From Boesenbergia rotunda (Eukaryota > Streptophyta > Magnoliopsida > Zingiberales > Zingiberaceae): DNA of 64,000 nt. Every line of letters starts with the position of its first letter. The first letter of the stretch is position 1. Location: positions 137,661-201,660 of the forward strand of contig JAGFNQ010000969.1 in the NCBI GenBank assembly GCA_024364735.1, read 5' to 3'. Both the position numbers and the translations under genes were made by a program. The notes below the pieces were generated by a model. It ran no database searches, was not told the DNA's origin, and was given only the letters and a program-made list of their open reading frames with translations. Below are positions 55,123-64,000 of this stretch, piece by piece.

Positions 55123-58100
55123 TGTAACGACCCGGAAAATTCTCTTAATATTTCTTTAAAATATTAAGCATGTCTAGATAATTTTCCGAGGAACCTAGGA
55201 ATATTAACATGAATTTTAACCTAGGAATCCATGTTTTTCCAATTAAAATTGGGAAAAAGGCACTAATGGGCCTTATATGGGCTTTCTAGTACCATGATTA
55301 ATGGTGAATTTTAAGTAAAAATTTATAGAAATATAGAGGGATTTTGATGAGGAAGATTAACATAATTATGGGGGATTTTTAGGAAATTTTTGAAATAATA
55401 GGAAAATAAAACAAAAATAAATGAAAAAAATTAGTGCATGCACCAAGGATTGAACCTTGGACCTCTTGTACAACCATGCATGCTCTAACCAATTCACCTA
55501 GCAAGGGAGTGCTATGAGGAAATGAAGTGGATTATGGTTAAGGCTTAGGGGGAAATGAAGAGACACCATGACTCTTCACTTACCCTCCTTGATGAGTTAT
55601 AAAGAGAGGCTTGGGGGGTTACTTCTCTTCTTCCATCAAGTCACCTTTCTTCCTCCCTCCTTCTCCATTCTAGCCGAACACCCCAAGAGGGATTCTCCCT
55701 TGGAAAAATTTCACCTAAGGCTTCATCTCCAAGATCCAAGGCTTCTACAAGGATACAAAGGCTAGGGGTGGTCAAGAGGCAACAAGATCTCCATCCTTCT
55801 CTCAAATCTAAGGTCTATAATCAAGATCAACCAATGTAAGACTCCCTCACCTGTGGTATAATAGTTCCTTTGTGATTTTTAGCATAATATAAAGTTGGTT
55901 TTGAGTTTGATGTTGAGGAAACTATGCTTTGGACCCCTATCATATTCGGCCACCATGGATTTAGGGTCCATAATGATGTTAAAAATCTAAATCATGTTTT
56001 CTAATGTGTTATCATGATGAATATGAATAAATATAATTTTTGGGGAATTTTTGGAGTACCCTAAAAGACCCCTTAGGGTTTGGGACTCTCACCATGATTC
56101 TTTGGTTAGGATTGGGCCTAACCCTTCAAGTATGTACTTTGGGTATCCCCATGATTCAAAAGGAGGTTTAAAGTGAATTGAGTGAATTTTCACAAGGTCT
56201 TGTGACCCTTGTAAGTTTCGGCCAAGAAGGGTCTAGGGCAAAAAGGTTAGGGCTTCCCTCAAGCAAGGGTCCTAATGGCCCTATGGTAGGGTATGGTTGG
56301 TGTTTAATGGTTGATTGGGGTTTTTATGGAATTTTTCCATGCACCCATGGCCTTGTAGGGTTTCGGCCAGCCCTAGGAAGGAGGGCTAAAGGTTAGGGAT
56401 AACCCTAATCATGAGCCCTAATGGCTCCCCATGGTCTTATAAGTAATGTATGGTTGTTTCTTTACCTTATGCTATCTTACATGTTAATTGAATGATGGAA
56501 CCTTTCCCTATAGGTTTCGGCCAAACAAGGAATTTAGGGTTTGGATGGAGATAGGGTTTGAAGAATGGTGGTTTATGGTTTATTATGAAGTATATATAAA
56601 GGGTCAAGCATGTGGTAGAAATTAAGTTACCCATAACCCTAACTCTAAGCACCATGTTTCATGTTTGTATTTTTATGATTGGATGTCATGCTTAATAGGG
56701 TTTATTTATGAATGTCTTATGTCCTATGCCATGCACTTGAATGGTAGGTAGTATGTTTATGGAAGTCCTACTTATGTATGCTTGGGATGAATATCATGCT
56801 TATGTATGAAATGCAATGTTTACCTTAGAGATCATGATCATGCAAACTCTATGGGTTAGGATAATTGTCTATGCAAACATGTCATGTTCAATGAATATAA
56901 TGCAATGCTTACCTTATATGCCATGATCATGCAAGCACTAGGAATAAGAATGATGTTTATGTAAGTAGGTCATGTTCTATGAATGAAGATGCATGTTATG
57001 ATTTTAATGAAGATGCATGTTATGTTTATGAATGAACGTGCATGCTATGTTTTATGAATAATGATGCATGCCATGTTTATGAATAATGGCACGGTCGATG
57101 GTCGACGGTATGACGGTACGACGGTACGACGGTTTTGAGGACCGGTAAATGGGCCGGTAAATGGGCCGATAGACAGGCCGGGTCGTTACGCATGCCATGT
57201 CCTATGAATGAAAATGCATGCCATATTTTATGAATGAAAATGCATGCCACATTTATGAATGAAAATGCATGCCATGTTTTATGAATGAAGATGTATGCCA
57301 TGTCTTATGAATGATGAAGCATGTAAAGTATTTTACTTTATGAATGGGCTTGTACCGGACCGAAGTATGGGTCCAAGGGATGGACACCTTAAGAACGCCC
57401 CGGTTCTGGACTACCGACTATGCTGTCCACGGTTCTGGCACTACCGAAGCTGTGCAACTGGGATGGGACCTTAAGAACGCCCCGGTTCTGGGACTACCGA
57501 CTATGCTGTCCTTACCCTAGTAGGTCGTGGCTTGCGACCTCGTATTTACTTAGGGATGCGCGCTTATGATGTATGTATGTGGTACAAGCCGGGGACCCCC
57601 AATGATGTTATGATGATGTTTAAGTATTTAAAAGTATGATTTTAAAAGTTAAGCATCCTTATGTATATGCATTAGACTCATGCATTCATGTTATGCATTA
57701 TGTCATGATAGTAATGTCTTATACTTATGTCTCATGTCAAGAAATATGCATGATAATAAATGATTTATGCTTATGATTATGTTAAGAAGATGTCCATATG
57801 ATATGATAGAAAGCATGCCTATGTTTATGCCATACAGGTTAGTTCATGTTTTATGTTTATGTTTATGCCATGTATCATGCATGTTAAGAATGTTTCATTT
57901 TGTTTATGTTTATGCCATGTAACAAGCATGTTAAGAATATTTACTTATGTTTATGTATCATGCTATGTTAGGAATGTTTAGTTATGTTTATGTATCATGC
58001 CATGTTAGGAATGTTTACTTATGTTTATGTATTAAGCATGTTAAGAATGTTTCCTTATGTTTATGTTTATGTCATGTATCAAGCATGTTAAGATTGTTAT

Positions 58101-58675
58101 TTGCGTTTATGTTTATGCCATGTATTATGCTATGCTAAGTTGATTTTTGTTCATGTTATGTCATGTACCATGCCATGTAAGTTTATTTATAGTTATGTTC
58201 AAGCATAAAGTTATGTTTATGTTTCATGTGCTTATGATTAAGTGATGAATGGTTTTAGTGAGTAGGAAAGAGTCTTACTAAGCCGATGTGCTTATAGTCT
58301 TATTTTCCTTATACCGCAGATCACGCAAGGGGACAATAAGGAAGCGGCAGGAGGACAAGAATGTATGTGTGTGGTAGTGACTTGGCCACGAAAACAATAT
58401 GTTTACCGGTCTTATGCTAGAACTTTATGTTTGCTACTTATGTGTTGAATAATGACTTATGCGACTATATGACATAATGCTAAGTATGACATGATGCTAA
58501 GTATGATATGATGCAAAGTATGAAGTTAATATGCCAAGTTCCCATGTCATTATGTTAGGAATGGTAGTAGGGCATATATGTGTAAGTCTTAAGTTATTCC
58601 GCTGCCTTATGATGTCTACATGCCCTAAGTATGTTAACGTAACGCCGCTTTATGAAAAAAAAAGCGGGCATTACA
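55123..58675 (+). mobile_element. 5' LTR of element B
   Basis: TGTAACGACCCGG...GCGGGCATTACA. In order: tRNA-like sequence, four TTCGGCCA sites (55949, 56217, 56361, 56517 approximately), the CGGTCGATGGTCGACGG block (about 57092), CCGGTTCTGG.CTACCGA repeats, AGGGATGCGCGC (57552-57563), ATG/TTATG low-complexity repeats, and a poly-A run. Same plan as LTR A but clearly diverged. Confidence 0.9.
55441..55506 (-). other. tRNA-like sequence in the 5' LTR of element B
   Basis: Minus strand: TAGGTGAATTGGTTAGAGC (D-arm-like), then AGAGGTCCAAGGTTCAATCC (variable and T-arm-like). The best tRNA match of the set. Antisense to the element. Confidence 0.68.
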
Positions 58676-58678
58676 GGT

Positions 58679-58690
58679 TGGTATCAGAGC
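58679..58690 (+). other. Primer-binding site of element B
   Basis: TGGTATCAGAGC, three bases after the LTR end, identical to that of element A. Confidence 0.9.
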
Positions 58691-58960
58691 CAATCGCCAT
58701 CTCACTATACACACATCAAGCATTCTTCCTGCAGCTTCCAAGTAAGTACCTCTCTGCATATTTTATGATAGTAAGCACTTTGAGGATACTTTATGATTTT
58801 ACGATATGCAAGTATGAACGATGGTTATGATGAACAGTACTTTAGGATATGTAACGATGAATGATATTTTATCTTCTTTTAGGAACTAAATATTTAGGAC
58901 TAATATAGGGGTAGAAAAAAAAACTGATATTGGACATACTTATCTTTGGTGAAGAAAAAC

Positions 58961-61900
58961 ATGGCTAGAAGACAGAGTAACTGACTTAATGAGGACCACT
59001 CGCCCTGACCTGGTGCAATTAGTAACCCAGCTCCAGCGTCAAGTCACGGAGCAGCAACAGACCATTAATACCTTGATGAACCAGCAAGAGAATTCCACTA
59101 CTCCCCCAGTGAACCAGACTGCTACACCCGTTGCACCCACAGTTACGCAGAACCCTCCGACGGGCCCGACCACAGTAGCACGTCAAGAGGCTTATCTGAT
59201 TCAGTGGTTGAGGCTGAAACCGGAAAATTTCTCAGGTGTTGGCGAACCGTGGGATGCCCAAGCGTGGTTCAAGACAGTGGAAAGTACCATGGAGCTGCTA
59301 GACTGGCCGGAGCATGAGAAAATCAAGTGTGCGTCCTTCTGCCTTTCTGGAGATGCCAGAATGTGGTGGGAGAGGGTCAAGGCCAAAAGACAAGTGAACC
59401 AGATGACGTGGTCGGACTTCGAGTCGGAGTTCTTCGAGGAATTCTTCAATATGCGGGTCACCAACAGACATTACGACGAGTTCACGGAATTTCGACAGGG
59501 TGACCTCTCGGTCAATGAAGCCGTGAAGAAATTCAATCGACTAGCTCGCCTATGCCCCGAGCTGGTCCGCACCGAGAAGGATAGGGTCCGACTTATGTTG
59601 AGAATGTTCGACCCGAAATAGCTCTGAACGTGGCTGGCGAAGTTAACCGACCGCAGACTGCCGAGGAGCTATTTAGTAGCGCTCTACTCACTGAGCACTA
59701 TCTGAATAACATCAATCAACAAAGGAAGGCACTAAATGAAAGTAAGGATCAAGTTCACTCCGGGATCTCATTCTTCTTCCTTTCGTTGTTTTCCTTTCTT
59801 ACCTCAGAGGGCAGAAACCCCAGGGCGCCAATAACAACTGGAAGGGAGACCAGAGCGGTAAACGGAAGCCATGGAACAACCCTCAAGGAGGCCCCGCGAA
59901 TAAACATGCCAAACCTATCCTGTGCGCGACATGCGGAAAACGGCACCCCGGGGAATGCCGAAGAGGAACTAATCGATGTTTCACCTGTGGAGTGGAAGGT
60001 CATATGGCGGCTTACTGTCCTACCAGGAGCCAGGCACCTTCCCAACAACTCGTCCAGTACCAAGGTGCCCCAGCGAAACTACACTATATGCAAGCTGAAC
60101 CAGAAGGTACCCCGATGCTGGAGGCCCCACCGACTATGATAAATGCCAGGGTTTTCTCGGTTACCAAGGAAGACGCTGCGGAAGCCTCTACGGTTGTCAC
60201 AGGTCAGATACTCATTTTCAGTCGGTATGCTACTGCATTATTTGATACTGGGGCAACACACTCGTTCATTTCTGTGCCATATACCAAGAAGATAGATAGG
60301 TGTCCGCAAGTGTTAGACTGCAGGTTCTTAACGACCCTACCCTCGGGAGAAAGAATGACATCCACTCATGTGATGCGTGCGGTGCCGGTCGGAATTGCAG
60401 GAAGGGAACTTTACTGTGATCTGATAGTACTCGACATGCAAGATTATGATGTTATAATGGGAATGGACTTCCTGGGTAAATACGGTGCTTCTATTGAGTG
60501 CCGTAAGCGAAAGGTGGTCTTTCGACCTGAGGCAGGTTCTATGTTCGAATTCATCGGAGAGCCAAGGAAAAGAACCGGGAAATATTTATCAACTCTCCAA
60601 GCTCAGAAGATGTTAGACAAAGGGTGTATTGGATTTCTAGCATATGTGGTTGATGCCAGTCAAGTGACGAATCAGAAGCTGGAAGATGTCCGGGTGGTAT
60701 GCGATTACCCAGAGGTTTTCCCAGATGACTTACCAGGATTAGCTCCTGATAGAGAGGTGGAATTTGAGATTGAATTGGTTCCTGGTACTAACCCGATCTC
60801 CAAAGCACCTTACCGTATGGCGCCGGTGGAATTAAAGGAGCTTCAGGAACAGCTGCGGGAGTTGCTGGATAAGGGATTTATTCGCCCTAGTCATTCCCCG
60901 TGGGGAGCTCCGGTACTGTTTGTGAAGAAGAAGGACGGATCTATGCGAATGTGCATAGATTACCGAGCGCTGAACAACGTAACGATCAAGAACAGGTATC
61001 CCCTTCCGAGGATAGATGACCTGTTTGACCAATTAAAGGGAGCCACTGTTTTCTCAAAAATTGATTTGAGGTCTGGTTATCACCAAGTTAGAGTAAAACA
61101 GGAGGATATTCCAAAGACGGCTTTCCGAACAAGGTACGGGCACTTCGAGTTTGTGGTTATGCCATTCGGCGTGACGAATGCTCCTGCCATGTTTATGGAT
61201 CTTATGAATCGGGTATTCTCGTCGTTCCTCGACAAATTTATGATCGTCTTCATCGACGATATCCTTATTTATTCAAGGACCCAAGAAGAGCACGCTGAGC
61301 ACCTGAAGATAGTATTAGAGATTCTTCGGGAAAAGCGACTGTATGCAAAATTTTCCAAGTGTGAGTTCTGGCTCGACCAAGTGAGCTTTTTGGGCCATAT
61401 CATTTCCAAGGACGGGGTTATGGTAGATCCAATAAAGATTGAGGCTGTGAATAACTGGAGCCGGCCGAAGAACGCCAGTGAAATCCGAAGTTTTCTTGGG
61501 CTGGCAGGCTATTATAGAAAATTTGTGGAGGACTTCTCAAGGATTGCAGCCCCTTTGACGGCTCTCACCCGGAAGGATAAGAAGTATGAATGGACGGAAA
61601 GCTGTGAAAGGAGTTTCTTGGAACTAAAAAGGAGACTTACAAGCGCTCCAATCCTTACCCTCCCAGAATGTAATCAGAGCTTTGACATGTATAGCGATGC
61701 CTCCAAACTAGGACTTGGAGCTGTACTTATGCAGAATGGAAAGGTTATTGCCTACGCCTCTAGACAACTCAAGGAGTATGAACAGAATTACCCCACTCAT
61801 GATCTGGAGCTGGCCGCGGTAGTCTTCGCTCTTAAAATATGGAGGCATTATCTCTATGGAGCGCAGTGTAAGATCTATACAGACCACCAGAGTCTGCGAT

Positions 61901-63570
61901 ATTTCTTCACTCAGAAAGACCTGAATATGAGACAACGCCGATGGCTTGAGTTGGTGAAGGACTATGACTGCGAGATCTTCTACCATCCAGGGAAGGCAAA
62001 CAAAGTGGCCGATGCACTCAGCCGGAAGTCCAGTGCCACCTTGATGTCCATAGCTGTATTACCCCGACCACTCGAAGAAGAAATTATGAATTTTGGGGTT
62101 GAAGTCATCTCCGGGCGACTTTCCACCATGACCATATCACCCACGCTATTTGAGGACATATTGGAAAAACAAAATGGGGATTTGAGTCTTCAGAAAATAA
62201 AACAGGAGATCCTAGAAGGAAAGGGCGACGGTTTCCATATCGCCAAAGGGGGAGTACTCTACCTTAGGGATCGTCTATGTATTCCTAATGATCCGGAGCT
62301 TCGAAGGGAAATCCTGGCAGAAGCTCACGGAACCCCTTATTCGATGCACCCAGGATCCACCAAGATGTATCAAGATCTGAAGGAGAAGTTTTGGTGGTCC
62401 GGAATGAAGAGGGATGTGGCTCAGTATGTTAGTACTTGCATGACTTGCCAGCAAGTAAAAGCAGAACACCAGCGACCCGGAGGAGTTCTGCAGCCGCTCG
62501 CAATTCCGGAGTGGAAATGGGAAGACATCTCTATGGATTTTATTTCAGGGCTTCCCAGGACTACGAATGGATATGATGCAGTTTGGGTAATTGTGGACAG
62601 GCTGACAAGTCCTGCTCACTTCTGGCAATCAAGATGACTGATTCAATGGAGCAATTGGCTCAATTATATGTTAAAGAATAATCAGACTTCATGGAGTTCC
62701 CAAGACCATCATCTCAGATAGGGATGGTCGCTTTACTTCACATTTTGGGAGTGTGTTCAGAAGTCTCTCGGCACTAAATTTGATTTAGCACCGCCTTTCA
62801 CCCTCAGACTGATGGGCAAACGGAGCGGGTAATCAAGTACTAGAAGACATCTTGCGAGCTTGTACCTTGGATTTAAAGGAAGTTGGTGTCGATATCTATG
62901 CTTAGCGGAATTCGCTTACAACAATAGCTACCAAGCTACTATCGGAATGGCACCTTATGAAGCGTTGTACGGGAGGAGATGTAGGTCTCCGATCTGTTGG
63001 TACGAGGGTGGTGAAAAGAAGGAAATGGGGCTCACAACGGATGTCATCGACAGCACCACCCGAGCTATACAGAATATTCGACAACGGATAGAAGCTGCTC
63101 AGAGCCGGCAGAAGAGTTATGCCGATGTCCGGCGTAGACCACTGGAATTTAATGTTGGAGATTTGGTGTTCCTCAAAGTGGCTCCTATGAAAGGGGTGAC
63201 AAGATTTGGGAGGAAAGGAAAACTAAGTCCGCGTTATGTGGGGCCGTACCTGATTCTGAAAAGAGTTGGTAAGGTGGCATATGAGCTGGAGCTGCCTCCA
63301 GAGATGTCGGCCATTCATAATGTGTTCCATGTGTCAACGCTTAAAAAGTGTATCCCAAATATGGACCAAGTGATCGAGCCACAGACAGTACAAGTGCAGG
63401 AGGACCTAAGCTATGAAAGCAGACCTATCCAGATCTTGGATCGGGAAGTCAAGAAGCTAAGGAGTAAGGAGGTACCCTTAGTCAAGGTTCTATGGCAAAG
63501 TCAACGGTTCGAAGAAGCTACCTGGGAACGCGAGGACGAGATGAGGCGCAAGTACCCGGAGCTATTCTAA
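58961..63570 (+). pseudogene. Gypsy gag-pol of element B, nearly complete
   Basis: The ATG at 58961 meets TGA after seven codons (58982). The gag core is open in 58989-59621 (FSGVGEPWDAQAWFK, MWWERVKAK), with a one-base frameshift at about 59605. Zinc knuckle CFTCGVEGHMAAYC lies at about 59970-60012, after at least one more frame change. From 59992 to 62637 one frame of 881 residues holds protease (D85-T-G), RT (FIDD, residues 420-423), RNase H (D569, E606, D631, D674), and the integrase HHCC finger with the first core Asp. The integrase core (about 62640-62860) has several frameshifts. 62860-63570 is open again: integrase C-terminus (YGRRCRSP, PRYVGPY) and a chromodomain (PIQILDREVKKLR to the end). 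Protease, RT and RNase H look intact. Confidence 0.92.
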
Positions 63571-63592
63571 GTTCGAGGACGAACTTTCACGA

Positions 63593-63604
63593 GGTATGGG
63601 GGAT
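63593..63604 (+). other. Polypurine tract of element B
   Basis: GGTATGGGGGAT directly before the 3' LTR, identical to that of element A. Confidence 0.85.
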
Positions 63605-64000
63605 TGTAACGACCCGAAAATTTCTTAATATTTCTTTAAAATATTAGCATGTCTAGATAATTTTCCGAGGACCTAGAAATATTAACACGAATTTTAACCT
63701 AGAAATCCATGTTTTTCCATTTAAATTGGGAAATAGGCACTAATGGGCCTTATATGGGCTTTCTAGTACCATGATTATTGGTGAATTTTAGGTAAAAATT
63801 TATAGAAATATAAGGGATTTTGATGAGAATATTAACATAATTATGGGGGAATTTTTAGGAGATTTTCGAAATAATAGGAAATAAAATAAAAAATAGTGAA
63901 ATTTGCACCAAGGATTGAACCTTGGACCTCTTGTACAACCATGCATGCTCTAACCAATTCACCTAGCAAGGGAGTGCTATGAGGAAATGAAGTGGATTAT
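63605..64000 (+). mobile_element. 3' LTR of element B, first 396 bp
   Basis: TGTAACGACCCGAAAATTTC onward, matching the start of the 5' LTR with small deletions, including the tRNA-like segment at 63907-63971 (minus). The remainder lies beyond the window. Confidence 0.9.

Larger units (their letters stand above)
55123..64000 (+). mobile_element. Chromodomain Gypsy element B (Tekay/Del-like), 3' LTR truncated by window end
   Basis: 5' LTR 55123-58675 (3553 bp), primer-binding site, gag, pol with protease, RT, RNase H, integrase and chromodomain, polypurine tract, then the first 396 bp of the 3' LTR from 63605. The order RT before integrase and the C-terminal chromodomain place it in the chromoviruses; LTR length and the chromodomain phrase fit the Tekay/Del group. 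It shares LTR ends, leader and pol tail with element A. It inserted into the gag of element D. Confidence 0.92.

Overview
This window looks like intergenic, repeat-rich nuclear DNA of a flowering plant. Every coding stretch I can identify belongs to an LTR retrotransposon (Ty1/Copia or Ty3/Gypsy) or to a gene carried inside one. I found no ordinary cellular gene, rRNA gene or functional tRNA gene. The primer-binding sites (complement of plant initiator tRNA-Met), the SIRE-type gag genes and the chromodomain-bearing Gypsy elements with LTRs of 2 to 4 kb all point to a plant. I cannot name the species. Element names (A to N) are mine.

Layout, left to right. 1-531: end of a minus-strand Gypsy LTR (M) made of an AT-rich 97-bp tandem repeat. 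532-686 and 8809-9290: one SIRE-like LTR (H, plus strand) split by a complete minus-strand Copia element (G, 687-8808) with a perfect 5-bp target duplication. 9291-10290: remnant of a plus-strand Copia (I), cut by a SIRE-like LTR (L, 10291-10473 and 20974-21879). L is split by a solo Copia LTR (J1, 10474-20968, perfect duplication), and J1 is split by a SIRE derivative (K, 11163-19674, perfect duplication). K keeps gag but has no pol; in its place is an intron-containing gene of the putative plant transposon protein type with its own TATA promoter. 21880-24574: LTR and pol remnant of a J-type Copia.

24575-34204: element A, a Gypsy element with LTRs of about 4 kb whose gag-pol has been replaced by AT-rich sequence. 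34205-40027: minus-strand Gypsy C, truncated, with a 2.25-kb LTR. 40028-41713: a J-type LTR fragment and the 3' end of a SIRE element (N). 41731-52459: a terminal-inverted-repeat element full of palindromes (F), split near its left end by a complete 10.2-kb minus-strand Copia (E). 52460-55122: LTR and gag of a SIRE element (D), cut by element B (55123 to the window end). B is an almost complete chromodomain Gypsy (Tekay/Del-like) and the likely autonomous relative of A.

Coding regions of nearly all elements carry stops, frameshifts or deletions, so each is described as a pseudogene. The most interesting signals are not coding. (1) Paired palindromes at a fixed 18- or 19-bp pitch lie just upstream of TATA boxes in several Copia LTRs, in the internal promoter of K, and also in Gypsy LTR C. 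(2) Eight 20-nt stem-loops in the K LTR have a shared loop and changing but still pairing stems. (3) tRNA-like sequences lie inside Gypsy LTRs. (4) K carries a gene with its own promoter.
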